Counted from the stretch's first letter, positions 37,192-46,517 are shown. The stretch is 64,000 nucleotides of DNA from Hyphomonas chukchiensis (GCF_000682695.1 NZ_AWFG01000074.1:156353-220352), one strand, 5' to 3'. The notes: generated from the sequence alone by a model not told the origin. Numbers and translations are program-made.

Positions 37192-37410
37192 ATGGACGTA
37201 ATCGACCAAATCCGCCGCAGGATCGTGAAGGCCCTGGAACTGACTGAGGATGCTAATGAGCAGGCAATCCGAGCGCAGCACCCTGTTCTTGAACCTGAGG
37301 ACCGCCTCCGGGAGATCCAATCTCTCGGCGGCCTTCTCGACAAGGCAAGATCTCACTGCGACAAAGCCGAGACCGCCATGCTGAAGTATATCCGTTTACA
37401 GAGCGAATAG
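37192..37410 (+). CDS. Small helical hypothetical protein
   Basis: 72 residues from ATG 37192 (a GTG at 37183 is also possible). Composition is helical and charged: MDVIDQIRRRIVKALELTED and LLDKARSHCDKAETAMLKYI. There are no known motifs. Codon use looks protein-like and an antisense frame is clearly worse. It sits in the accessory stretch before the recombinase module. Confidence 0.5.
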   Translation: MDVIDQIRRRIVKALELTEDANEQAIRAQHPVLEPEDRLREIQSLGGLLDKARSHCDKAETAMLKYIRLQSE

Positions 37411-37538
37411 ACTGGACTGCAGACCAATTCCGAGCATTGGTGTGAGTGTCGCGGACGACACCGCGAACGCCCGCCAGGTCACCGGGCCTTCGGGTCGTGG
37501 AAGCGCTGATCGCTTCCTCAGACCTGAAAGGAATTCCG

Positions 37539-37793
37539 ATGACAAACCGCAAATCCACCCGCGCCGTTCAGAGAACCAAAGCCAAGGCTTCGAAAGCCGA
37601 TCAACTCAAAAGCCTTCTCACCAAGCCAGATGGCATGACCGTCGAAGCACTCTCCACAAAACTAAGCTGGCAGACGCACACAACGCGGGCCGCCCTCACC
37701 CGCCTGAAGCAGGCCGGGGTCGGGGTGGAAAAGCTCGATCCCTCAGAAGGCTCGCGCCAATCCCGCTACCGTATCGTCGGAGCGAAGAAATGA
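37539..37793 (+). CDS. DUF3489 family protein
   Basis: 84 residues from ATG 37539 with AAAGGA upstream. A basic N-terminus (RKSTRAVQRTKAKASK) leads into a winged-helix-like domain: LLTKPDGMTVEALSTKLSWQ, HTTRAALTRLKQAGVGV and SRYRIV, matching the DUF3489 pattern. It probably binds DNA. Its stop overlaps the next gene (ATGA), so it belongs to one operon with the DUF2924 gene and the recombinase, and may regulate or assist recombination. Confidence 0.82.
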   Translation: MTNRKSTRAVQRTKAKASKADQLKSLLTKPDGMTVEALSTKLSWQTHTTRAALTRLKQAGVGVEKLDPSEGSRQSRYRIVGAKK

Positions 37794-38194
37794 TGCCCGC
37801 GGCCGAGGTTCAGGCTCTCTCGCGCGCCGACCTAGTCGATCGGTACGAGCGGCTACTTGAAGCACTACCGCCGAAGGGACTGAGCACGCCCCTTCTCCGC
37901 CGGATCGTCGCCTTCGAAACCCAGGCCGCTGAACGCGGCGCCCTGGGCCATCGTCTCAGGAAGCGGCTTCAGTCGATTGCCGATAAGGAAGGAGCAATCA
38001 GTCCTGCCTTCCATCTTAAATCCGATGCCCGACTCGTCCGTGAATGGAACGGCGTCTCACACGTTGTCGATCGGATCGAAAATGGCTTCTCCTACCGCGG
38101 CAAGACCTACCGCTCGCTCTCTGCCATCGCGAAGGAGATCACCGGCGCCAAGTGGTCCGGCCCGCGCTTCTTTGGACTGAAGGGGGCGGCATGA
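37790..38194 (+). CDS. DUF2924 family protein
   Basis: 134 residues from ATG 37790, overlapping the DUF3489 stop. The typical DUF2924 ending is present: VREWNGVSHVVDRIENGFSY, YRSLSAIAKEITGAKWSGPR and FFGL. This family lies directly upstream of large serine recombinases in many alphaproteobacterial elements; its molecular role is unknown. It overlaps the recombinase start by 4 bases. Confidence 0.88.
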   Translation: MMPAAEVQALSRADLVDRYERLLEALPPKGLSTPLLRRIVAFETQAAERGALGHRLRKRLQSIADKEGAISPAFHLKSDARLVREWNGVSHVVDRIENGFSYRGKTYRSLSAIAKEITGAKWSGPRFFGLKGAA

Positions 38195-39840
38195 CAAAGC
38201 TCGACCGCCGAACCATCCGCTGCGCCATCTATACCCGCAAGTCGAGCGATGAGGGCCTCGATCAGGCCTTCAACTCACTCGATGCGCAACGTGAGGCCTG
38301 CGAGAGCTACATCTCCAGCCAGCGGCATGAAGGTTGGAAACTGATCCCCGCACATTATGATGACGGCGGACTATCTGGCGGCAATCTCGATCGCCCAGCG
38401 CTTCAACGACTTCTGAAGGACATCGCCGACGGTAAGGTCGACCTGGTCGTTGTTTATAAGATCGACCGGCTCACCCGGTCGCTGGCGGACTTTGCCAGAC
38501 TGGTCGACCGGTTCGATGCCGCGGACTGCTCCTTCGTCTCGGTCACCCAATCGTTCAACACGTCGACTAGTATGGGGCGGCTCACCCTCAATGTGCTGCT
38601 GTCGTTCGCCCAGTTCGAACGAGAGGTCACCGCCGAACGCATCCGGGACAAGATCACGGCCTCAAAGAAGAAAGGCTATTGGATGGGTGGTCTGCTCCCA
38701 CTCGGATATGACCGACATCCGGATCCGAAAATGCAGACGCTTGTGATCAACGAGGCGGAGGCAGAGATCGTCCGGGATGTATTCCTTTTTTATGATCAGC
38801 ATGGTTGCCTGCGTCAGGTAGAGCAGGACGTCATCGCTCGCGGCTACAGGTCCAAGCGCCGGACCTTCAACGACGGAAAGGTGACGGGTGCGAAGCCTCT
38901 CAGCCGCGGACAGATCAACTTCATACTCCGGAACCCGGTCTATATTGGCCGCATCCGCCACAAGCAGGAATCCCATCAGGGACTGCATGAAGCGATCGTG
39001 GATCAGGATCTCTGGGATCGTGTTCAGAAACAACTCGACCGGAAGTCGCCGGGGAAGTTCCGCACCCGATCCAGGTCGGGCGCGTTGCTGACCGGCCGGA
39101 TATTTGACGAGACGGGCGACTTCCTGACGCCGACCCACTCCCAGAAAGGCAGCCGCCGATACCGTTATTATGTCTCGGGTCGGTTGCTGGCGGGATCACC
39201 GACCGATGCTTCCGGCTGGAGGCTGCCGGCAAAGCAGCTGGAAGATGCCGTGCGTGAGACGGTCTTCCGGTACATCGACAGTGATGTGTCTCGGGTCCTT
39301 AGCTGCCCTACGCCGTCATTGCTCGAAAGCCTGAAGAACAGTCTCGGTAAGTTATCGCGGAACATGGCTACGGATTTTGTCAATCGGGTTGATGTCTCTG
39401 CCGGGCGGCTGAACATTGCGCTGTCTCCAAATGCGATCGCTGATTGGCTTGGGGTCCCGGAAGAAGAAATTGACAGTACCCGGCTTCGGCTTGAATCGCC
39501 GTTTAGCATCAGGCGGCGCGGGAAGGAGTCGAGGCTGGTGTTTGGGATGATCCATACGGCGCCGGATCCGAAACTGATCCGGATGATTGCCCTCGCGCAT
39601 TCCTGGCTGGAGGAAATTAAATCCGGCGTCCTCATGAAGGACATTGCTGCACGTCATGGGTGGAAGACGCTGATGGTCCGGCAGCGCATCCAGCTGGCGT
39701 TCCTTTCACCCGCAATTGTCGGAGCCATCCTGGAAGGTAAGCAGCCTGAGGGACTCACGCTAACGCACCTCGTGACGTCTGACATTCCCCTGGACTGGGA
39801 TGAGCAATGGACCGCGCTGGGGTTTGAGCCGGCTCCCTGA
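38191..39840 (+). CDS. Large serine recombinase
   Basis: 549 residues starting at ATG 38191 (MTKLDRRTIRCAIYTRKSSD). The resolvase domain has the nucleophile Ser in YTRKSSDEG, then VVYKIDRLTRSLADFARLV, SVTQSFNTSTSMGRLTLNVL and FEREVTAERIRDK. A recombinase domain follows (about 190-330). The usual zinc-ribbon cysteines are not evident; GDFLTPTHSQKGSRRYRYYV takes that place. The C-terminus ends in a helical region with HGWKTLMVRQRIQLAFLSP, probably HTH-like. The gene looks intact. Such recombinases integrate or excise phage- or island-like DNA; the att sites are unknown. A cluster of TTCCCTGTT repeats follows its stop. Confidence 0.92.
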   Translation: MTKLDRRTIRCAIYTRKSSDEGLDQAFNSLDAQREACESYISSQRHEGWKLIPAHYDDGGLSGGNLDRPALQRLLKDIADGKVDLVVVYKIDRLTRSLADFARLVDRFDAADCSFVSVTQSFNTSTSMGRLTLNVLLSFAQFEREVTAERIRDKITASKKKGYWMGGLLPLGYDRHPDPKMQTLVINEAEAEIVRDVFLFYDQHGCLRQVEQDVIARGYRSKRRTFNDGKVTGAKPLSRGQINFILRNPVYIGRIRHKQESHQGLHEAIVDQDLWDRVQKQLDRKSPGKFRTRSRSGALLTGRIFDETGDFLTPTHSQKGSRRYRYYVSGRLLAGSPTDASGWRLPAKQLEDAVRETVFRYIDSDVSRVLSCPTPSLLESLKNSLGKLSRNMATDFVNRVDVSAGRLNIALSPNAIADWLGVPEEEIDSTRLRLESPFSIRRRGKESRLVFGMIHTAPDPKLIRMIALAHSWLEEIKSGVLMKDIAARHGWKTLMVRQRIQLAFLSPAIVGAILEGKQPEGLTLTHLVTSDIPLDWDEQWTALGFEPAP

Positions 39841-40190
39841 TACCCGCAGTGCCGTTCCCTGTTCTCCGAAATCATTTCCCTGTTCGACTTCGGAAAATTC
39901 CCTGTTCCTGAAGTAGGGAATTGTCCCGAAACCCACTGATTTTACGTGTGTTTCTAGGCGCGCTGCGGGGCGTTTCCCTGTTATTTTGCCGAGTTTCCCT
40001 GTAAATCGCGGGATATCAGGGAAATCCGACCTGAGGGTACTGTTGCATTTGGCGATTGGAGACGGCGGCAGATTTCGGGCGCGAAATCCACCCTGTTCCG
40101 GAAACGGAAACGAAGCCTTGGCGCCAAAGCCCGCGGTGTGTGGGGCTTTGCGCGCAGGTGGGTGTAGTTTTCTCTGATCTGCGGTCTGGC
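39841..40190. repeat. Intergenic TTCCCTGTT repeat cluster downstream of the recombinase
   Basis: No gene is seen in this 350-base gap. Five direct copies of TTCCCTGT(T) lie at 39855, 39876, 39898, 39974 and 39995, with inverted relatives at 39914-39920 (TAGGGAA) and 40017-40024 (CAGGGAAA). The last direct copy and the last inverted copy form the pair TTTCCCTG (39994-40001)/CAGGGAAA (40017-40024) around a 15-base spacer. Spacing is irregular, so it is not CRISPR. Recombinase binding, an att region or a regulatory array are the options. Confidence 0.7.
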
Positions 40191-40280
40191 TGGCGGAGAG
40201 ACAGGGATTCGAACCCTGGGAACCCTTGCGAGCTCACTAGTTTTCGAGACTAGCCTATTCAACCACTCTAGCACCTCTCC
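40191..40280 (-). tRNA. tRNA-Ser (anticodon CGA)
   Basis: A 90-base class II tRNA on the - strand. The acceptor GGAGAGG pairs with CCTCTCC-like bases at the 3' end (CTCTCCGCCA, encoded CCA). The anticodon arm is CTAGT-CTCGAAA-ACTAG, giving CGA for UCG codons. A long variable arm follows and the T arm has GGTTCGAATCC. Its 3' end faces the recombinase repeats but no att-like duplication was found. Confidence 0.95.
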
Positions 40281-40461
40281 GCGCCTTGGTGGGAAGCGTG
40301 CTGACCTATACTGGCTTCGAGAGGATTTCAACTCCCTGAAATCGTCTGAAGATCACATTTGACAGCAGGTCCGGTTTGGTGTTTACCCCCCCATTCAGGC
40401 GCGGACCGGCGACGGTTTCGCGCGTATTTCATTTTGATTTCATGCCGGAAGGATGAGACCC

Positions 40462-41103
40462 ATGTTCGCGGTCATCAAGACAGGTGGCAAGCAGTACAAA
40501 GTTGCCGAAGGCGATACGATCGTCATCGAGAAACTAGATACTGAAGCCGGTAAAGACGTGACGTTCGACAGCGTCCTCATGCTTGGAAGCGGCGAGTCCG
40601 TTACGGTTGGCGCGCCCCTTGTGGCCGGCGCCACTGTTTCAGGCGAAATCGCCGTACACATGCGCGGTCCGAAACTGATCACGCGCAAGAAGCGCCAGCG
40701 CCAGACATATCGCCGGACAATCGGCCATAAACAGCACCTGACGACCGTGACCATCACGTCGATCAATGCTGACGGAAAGGCACCAGCGAAGAAGGCCGCT
40801 CCCAAGAAGGAAGCAGCACCGAAAGCTGAAGCTGTTGCACCAGCAGAAGCCCCTAAAGCGGCACCAGCTGCTGAGGCTCCAGCGTCCGCCCCAACGGGTG
40901 CCGCTGACAACCTTAAGAAAATGACGGGCGTAGGTCCGGCACTCGAAAAGAAGCTGAACGGCGCAGGCATCACGACTTTCGCTCAGATCGCAGCCCTTTC
41001 CGAGGCCCAGATCGCCGAACTCGAAGAGCAGCTGAGCCTCTCGGGCCGTTTTGAAAAAGACGGCTGGGTCGCGCAGGCCGCCGAACTCGCCAAGGACGCA
41101 TAA
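40462..41103 (+). CDS. rplU: 50S ribosomal protein L21 with C-terminal extension
   Basis: 213 residues; ATG 40462 (MFAVIKTGGKQYKVAEGD) follows GGAAGGATGAG. Residues 1-103 are ordinary bL21, with GPKLITRKKRQRQTYRRTIG for 23S rRNA contact. Bacterial bL21 is about 103 residues; here an Ala/Pro/Lys-rich linker (about 110-150) leads to a helix-hairpin-helix-like domain (LKKMTGVGPALEKKLNGAG, TTFAQIAALSEAQIAELE). This extension recurs in alphaproteobacteria. It is the first gene of rplU-rpmA, with obgE downstream as in most bacteria. Confidence 0.97.
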   Translation: MFAVIKTGGKQYKVAEGDTIVIEKLDTEAGKDVTFDSVLMLGSGESVTVGAPLVAGATVSGEIAVHMRGPKLITRKKRQRQTYRRTIGHKQHLTTVTITSINADGKAPAKKAAPKKEAAPKAEAVAPAEAPKAAPAAEAPASAPTGAADNLKKMTGVGPALEKKLNGAGITTFAQIAALSEAQIAELEEQLSLSGRFEKDGWVAQAAELAKDA

Positions 41104-41141
41104 GGGCGATATAAGCCCTCAGACAGGATAAGGAGCGCACA

Positions 41142-41411
41142 ATGGCTCACAAAAAATCAGGCGGCTCGTCACGTAACGGTCGCGACTCGAACCCGAAATA
41201 CCTTGGCGTCAAGAAATATGGCGGCGAGCATGTCATTCCGGGCAATATCATCGTGCGTCAGCGCGGCACCCAGAAATGGCCTGGCAAAGGCGTTGGCATG
41301 GGCAAGGATCACACCCTGTTTGCGCTCGTCGAAGGCAATATCGAGTTCGCCAAGAAGGCCGGTGGCCGCATGTACGTAAATATTGTACCGCTCGCGAACG
41401 CAGCAGAATAG
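41142..41411 (+). CDS. rpmA: 50S ribosomal protein L27
   Basis: 89 residues: [47 protein letters not shown] and [10 protein letters not shown] are the standard bL27 sequence, whose N-terminus reaches the peptidyl-transferase centre. It is 38 bases after rplU with AAGGAG upstream. Part of the rplU-rpmA-(GNAT)-obgE cluster. Confidence 0.98.
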   Translation: MAHKKSGGSSRNGRDSNPKYLGVKKYGGEHVIPGNIIVRQRGTQKWPGKGVGMGKDHTLFALVEGNIEFAKKAGGRMYVNIVPLANAAE

Positions 41412-41538
41412 CGGCTGACAGCGCGGCCGCGGGAACGTGGCCGGATCGCAAAAGTCGATCATTCCGAGGGGAGGCAGGCCACTGCTTCCCCTTTTTCTTT
41501 GCCCTCCCCTGCCCTTGTCCTGCCCTGAGGAGGCGACG

Positions 41539-42063
41539 ATGAGTGAAGAGTTGCAGACGGAGCGGCTATTGCTGCGCCCCATTGGGCCCTTGGATGCAGG
41601 CCCAATTACCGAGCTCGTGCAGGACCCAAGAGTCTATCGCATGCTGGCCCGCGTCGCGCCGAACCAGTCCAAGGCGCAGACTTTGGCTTGGATTTCCGGC
41701 CAGGATGCAGCAGCGAAAGCGGATATGGAGCATGTTCGAGCCATGGTTCTTGAGGGCAAACTCGTGGGTGTCATCGGCGCAGACCGTAAGTCCGAACGGG
41801 CGCCCTTCACGATTGGCTATTGGCTTGCGCCAATGGCTTGGGGCAAAGGCTTGACGACCGAAGCAGCTAAAACCCTGCTCTCATGGCTGGAGCGCCGGGG
41901 CGAAACTGCCTTCCTGTCAGGTCACTTCGTTGATAACCCAGCCTCGGGACGCGTCCTTCACAAGCTGGGATTTATGCGCGCCGGCCGAAGCAGGTTGTTT
42001 TCACTTGGCCGGGGTGAAACTGTTGAACACTTCGACATGGCGCGCCTCGCGCGAAACGCGTAA
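41539..42063 (+). CDS. GNAT acetyltransferase, RimJ/RimL-like
   Basis: 174 residues from ATG 41539, with GAGGAGG upstream. It opens LQTERLLLRPIGPLDAGPIT, as in RimJ/RimL-type N-acetyltransferases, and has IGYWLAPMAWGKGLTTEAAK (acetyl-CoA loop) and NPASGRVLHKLGFM. The acceptor substrate is unknown. It sits between rpmA and obgE, ending 9 bases before obgE, an arrangement common in alphaproteobacteria. Confidence 0.88.
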   Translation: MSEELQTERLLLRPIGPLDAGPITELVQDPRVYRMLARVAPNQSKAQTLAWISGQDAAAKADMEHVRAMVLEGKLVGVIGADRKSERAPFTIGYWLAPMAWGKGLTTEAAKTLLSWLERRGETAFLSGHFVDNPASGRVLHKLGFMRAGRSRLFSLGRGETVEHFDMARLARNA

Positions 42064-43113
<1,050 letters not shown>

Positions 43114-43130
43114 CTACTAGCCTGCGTCGG

Positions 43131-43361
43131 TTAGTGATGATGATGGGGTTCGGTGTTGATCTTCCCGCACTTACCGCATTTCACGACCACGCCATGCGCG
43201 TCATGATGGGCGACGTTAATCATAAGCTTGGTCTTGCACGCGCCGCATCGATAGGTTTCGTCGCCGCCGCCTTCGCGAACGGGCGTTCCGGCAGTGTGCT
43301 CAAGCACATCGGCACGGGCTGCGGCTTCAGGCGAAATCAGGATCATGTCGAATTGGGGCAT
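43131..43361 (-). CDS. Small zinc-ribbon protein with His-rich tail
   Basis: 76 residues from ATG 43361 (MPQFDMILISPEAAARADVL); an in-frame extension to 43484 is less protein-like. The core is YRCGACKTKLMINVAHHDAH followed by VVVKCGKCGKIN: two CxxC pairs, a typical zinc ribbon. The tail is EPHHHH. It lies opposite in strand within the gap between obgE and proB and overlaps neither. The paired CxxC spacing and acidic EGGGDET lead support a real gene. Function unknown; zinc or nickel binding, or nucleic-acid contact, are possible. Confidence 0.65.
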   Translation of the reverse strand: MPQFDMILISPEAAARADVLEHTAGTPVREGGGDETYRCGACKTKLMINVAHHDAHGVVVKCGKCGKINTEPHHHH

Positions 43362-43456
43362 CGGGTCGGCCTTGCACGTAAAGGGATAAATCTGATTGCC
43401 CACACAGCACAGCGCGCACCGAAATGCCAGTCTCTCATCATGACAGGCTGTGCAGT

Positions 43457-44572
43457 ATGACTGGCGACAGTTTCCGAACCGCAAGACGCATCGTTGTCAA
43501 AACCGGATCCGCCCTTATTGCCGAACACGGCAAGGCTCGCACCGATTGGCTGGCGCGTCTCGCCGCCGACATTTCAGACCTGCGCGCGCGCGGCAAGGAT
43601 GTCATCCTCGTCTCGTCGGGAGCCGTGGCACTGGGACGTGTGGACCTGGGGTCTCCCACGCCTGCCAGGCTGGACCAGAAACAGGCGGCCGCCGCAATCG
43701 GCCAGCCACGCCTTATGGCCGCGCTCGCCGGCGCTTTTGCTTCCCATGACATTACGGTTGGGCAGGCCCTATTGACCCTCAGCGATACCGAAACGCGGCG
43801 GCGCTGGCTGAATGCGCGCGCGACTCTGGAAACTCTGCTCGACGCGGGCATTGTTCCGGTGATCAACGAAAACGATACGGTCGCGACGGATGAAATCCGC
43901 TATGGAGACAATGACAGGCTGGCAGCGCGTGTCGCGCAGATGATGGGGGCAGACCTGCTCGTGCTCCTCTCAGATATTGACGGCCTCTATACCGCCGACC
44001 CGAACACAGATCCGCAAGCCATCCACATCCCTGTTTTGACAGAACTTTCAGCTCAGCATGATGCGATGGCGACTGGTGCCAACGCCGCCACTGGTGTCGG
44101 CTCAGGTGGCATGGTGACCAAGCTCGCAGCGGCGCGTATCGCCCATGCGGCAGGCTGCTCAACTATCATTACACGCGGAAACCGCGAACATCCCCTAGGC
44201 GCCATCGAGGAGGGTGCCTTATCAACGCTGATCATCGCTAATACCACGCCCGCACGCGCGCGCGAAGTCTGGCTGATGGGCCACCTGAAACCTGAGGGCA
44301 CAATTGTGGTTGATGCTGGCGCTGCGCGGGCGCTTCAAGGGGGGGCGAGTCTACTCGCTGTGGGCATTAAGGGGGTTCTGGGCGGGTTCGAACGCGGGGC
44401 TGCTGTGGCCATCAAAGCTGAAGACAGTCCCATAATCGCAAAGGGCGTTACGTCCTATAGCTCCGCCGACATCCTGCGGGTTATCGGTCTCCAGAGCGAC
44501 GAAGTGGAGGCCGCCCTCGGCTTTCGCGGTCGACCCGCAATCATCCACCGGGATGACATGGTGCGGGTATGA
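43457..44572 (+). CDS. proB: Glutamate 5-kinase
   Basis: 371 residues; ATG 43457. The amino-acid kinase domain has RIVVKTGSALIA, VILVSSGAVALGR, VPVINENDTVATDEIRYGDN and DIDGLYTADP. A C-terminal PUA domain follows (about 275-365, PEGTIVVDAGAARAL). It phosphorylates glutamate to start proline synthesis and is normally feedback-inhibited by proline. proA is not in the window. It overlaps the next gene by 4 bases. Confidence 0.96.
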   Translation: MTGDSFRTARRIVVKTGSALIAEHGKARTDWLARLAADISDLRARGKDVILVSSGAVALGRVDLGSPTPARLDQKQAAAAIGQPRLMAALAGAFASHDITVGQALLTLSDTETRRRWLNARATLETLLDAGIVPVINENDTVATDEIRYGDNDRLAARVAQMMGADLLVLLSDIDGLYTADPNTDPQAIHIPVLTELSAQHDAMATGANAATGVGSGGMVTKLAAARIAHAAGCSTIITRGNREHPLGAIEEGALSTLIIANTTPARAREVWLMGHLKPEGTIVVDAGAARALQGGASLLAVGIKGVLGGFERGAAVAIKAEDSPIIAKGVTSYSSADILRVIGLQSDEVEAALGFRGRPAIIHRDDMVRV

Positions 44573-45048
44573 CGCTGATAGGTGAGCCGATCATTCGGCT
44601 GGCCACGCGCGACGATCTGGCCGGCCTGGTCCGGATCGAAGAGGCTTTTCCCGAAGAGGACCGCTTCCCACGACGTAGCTGGCGCCGGCTACTAGGCGGC
44701 AACACAATTGCTCATGTGGCAGAAGTGAACGGAACTCTTGTCGGGGCCGCCGTGTTGCTCCTGCGAGACGGTAGCGCGATAGCGCGTCTGTATACGCTTT
44801 CGGTCAGCCCTGACATGCGTGGTAAAGGTCTAGCACGAAAGCTCATGGCGGTCGGCGAAGCGGCCGCTAAAGACAAGGGATGCGAACGGATGCGACTAGA
44901 AGCGCGCGAATCAAATCACAATGCTATTCTACTTTACGAGCGCAGCGGATATCGCGTAATTGCGCGCGTTGCAGGCTACTACCCTAATGGAGAGACCGCA
45001 GTGCGGATGGAAAAGCCCCTTGGCATGTCCGTGAGTGAAAGCCGATGA
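44569..45048 (+). CDS. GNAT acetyltransferase, RimI-like
   Basis: 159 residues from ATG 44569, overlapping the proB stop (ATGA). It opens PIIRLATRDDLAGLVRIEEA; the acetyl-CoA loop is LYTLSVSPDMRGKGLARKLM, then RLEARESNHNAILLYERSGY. Related proteins in other proteobacteria carry an extra C39-peptidase-like domain and pair with a RimK-like ligase; here only the acetyltransferase part exists. It overlaps the ATP-grasp gene by 4 bases, so proB-GNAT-ATP-grasp form one translational unit. Confidence 0.88.
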   Translation: MTLIGEPIIRLATRDDLAGLVRIEEAFPEEDRFPRRSWRRLLGGNTIAHVAEVNGTLVGAAVLLLRDGSAIARLYTLSVSPDMRGKGLARKLMAVGEAAAKDKGCERMRLEARESNHNAILLYERSGYRVIARVAGYYPNGETAVRMEKPLGMSVSESR

Positions 45049-46514
45049 CCGACTGGGTTATCCTCGTTGAAACGGCGAGCGACATTTCACAGGCCGAGAC
45101 ACCTCACAAGGTGCTTCGGGTGAGCGACTATATCTCCAAACCCGCCCTATTTGCCGGTCGCCGTCCCTACATCCTCAACCTTTCGCGGTCCTACGCCTAC
45201 CAGTCTGAGGGCTATTACGCATCGCTTCTGGCAGAAGCGCGTGGACACCGGGTCAGCCCGAGCGTGCAGACCATGGTGGAACTGTCGGCCAAGGGACTTT
45301 ACACTCACGCCCTACCCGACCTGGGCGAACGGCTGCGCGAAGCGCGCACCAAGGGTGCACCGGAAATTACCAGCCTTTTCGTCGCCTTCTCGAAATCGGA
45401 AGTCCCCGGATACGAAAAGCTAGCACGTGAAGTGTCAGATTGGTTTCGCACACCCGCTCTTGAGGTCGAGTTCGACGAGACCACACCGAGCGGCATCGCG
45501 CGCGTTCGTATCGTCTCCCCTCACAAGCTAAAGGATACCCGTCGGGCCTTCTTCCTGGATGCAATGGCTACCTATACGAGCGGTCGTGTCAGCGCGCCAA
45601 AGACCAAAGCGCCGGCGAAGTGGTCGCTTGCCGTTCTGGTCGATCCCAAAGAGCAACACGCGCCGTCAAAGCCCGCATCGATAAAACGCTTCGCCGATGT
45701 GGCTGCCAAGATGGGCGTTGAAGTCGAACTGATCGAGCCATCGGACCTCACTAGCGTAGCGGAGTTTGATGCCCTCTTCATCCGGGCGACAACATCCATC
45801 GACAATTTCACCTATCGGTTCGCCCGACGCGCCGAGCAGGAGGGCATGCCGGTCATTGATGATACGCACTCGATGATCCGCTGCACGAACAAAGTCTACC
45901 TGAAGGAAATCCTCGAAAAGGCGGGCCTGCCCATCCCGCGCACCGAAATCCTTGATGAGAAGTCAGACCTCATAGCAGCGTTCGCCCGGCTTGGGTCCCC
46001 GGTTATCCTGAAGACGCCCGACGGTTCCTTTGGCAATCACATGGTCAAGGCAACCACGCTCGAAGAGCTGACGACGGCTGTCAAAGGCATGTTCGATGAC
46101 ACAGCTCTGGTGATCGCGCAGGAATTCATCCCAACCAAGTTCGACTGGCGTATTGGCGTACTCAACGGCGAGCCCATGTATGCCTGCCAGTATCGCATGG
46201 CACGGGGACACTGGCAGATCATCAAGCACGGCCCCGGCGGTAAAACGAGTGAAGGTGGGTTCACCACACTACCTATAGAGGACGCGCCGCCCGAAGTCGT
46301 GGATGTTGCCGTGCGGGCTGCGCGTCTGATTGGCGACGGTCTTTACGGTGTGGACCTCAAGGAAACCGACAATGGCGTCGTGATCATCGAGATCAATGAT
46401 AATCCCAGCATCGACCATGATGTCGAGGGCGCTGTCATGAAAGATGAAATCTGGCGCCGTATCATCTCCTGGTTTTCCACGCGCCTTGAACAGCGCATGG
46501 GCCGGGTCAACTGA
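45045..46514 (+). CDS. RimK-like ATP-grasp ligase with RLAN-type N-terminus
   Basis: 489 residues. The N-terminal half (about 1-190; VLRVSDYISKPALFAGRRPY, LNLSRSYAYQSEGYYASLLA) matches the region that precedes ATP-grasp in RimK-family proteins of this type. The ATP-grasp fold begins near 200, with LPIPRTEIL, VILKTPDGSFGNHMVKA, QEFIPTKFDWRIGVLNGE and VIIEINDNPSIDHDVEG containing the Mg-binding Glu/Asn. It should ligate an amino acid or amine to a carboxylate. The coupled GNAT suggests synthesis or modification of a peptide or N-acetylated compound, but the product is unknown. Confidence 0.9.
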   Translation: MTDWVILVETASDISQAETPHKVLRVSDYISKPALFAGRRPYILNLSRSYAYQSEGYYASLLAEARGHRVSPSVQTMVELSAKGLYTHALPDLGERLREARTKGAPEITSLFVAFSKSEVPGYEKLAREVSDWFRTPALEVEFDETTPSGIARVRIVSPHKLKDTRRAFFLDAMATYTSGRVSAPKTKAPAKWSLAVLVDPKEQHAPSKPASIKRFADVAAKMGVEVELIEPSDLTSVAEFDALFIRATTSIDNFTYRFARRAEQEGMPVIDDTHSMIRCTNKVYLKEILEKAGLPIPRTEILDEKSDLIAAFARLGSPVILKTPDGSFGNHMVKATTLEELTTAVKGMFDDTALVIAQEFIPTKFDWRIGVLNGEPMYACQYRMARGHWQIIKHGPGGKTSEGGFTTLPIEDAPPEVVDVAVRAARLIGDGLYGVDLKETDNGVVIIEINDNPSIDHDVEGAVMKDEIWRRIISWFSTRLEQRMGRVN

Positions 46515-46517
46515 TCC

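Noticed and set aside
39855..40024. CRISPR array
   Set aside because: Repeats are only 8-9 bases, both orientations, with irregular 10-70 base spacing and no cas gene.
40191..40280. tRNA-Ser as the att site of the serine recombinase
   Set aside because: No copy of the tRNA 3' end is found on the other side of the module; large serine recombinases seldom use tRNA genes.
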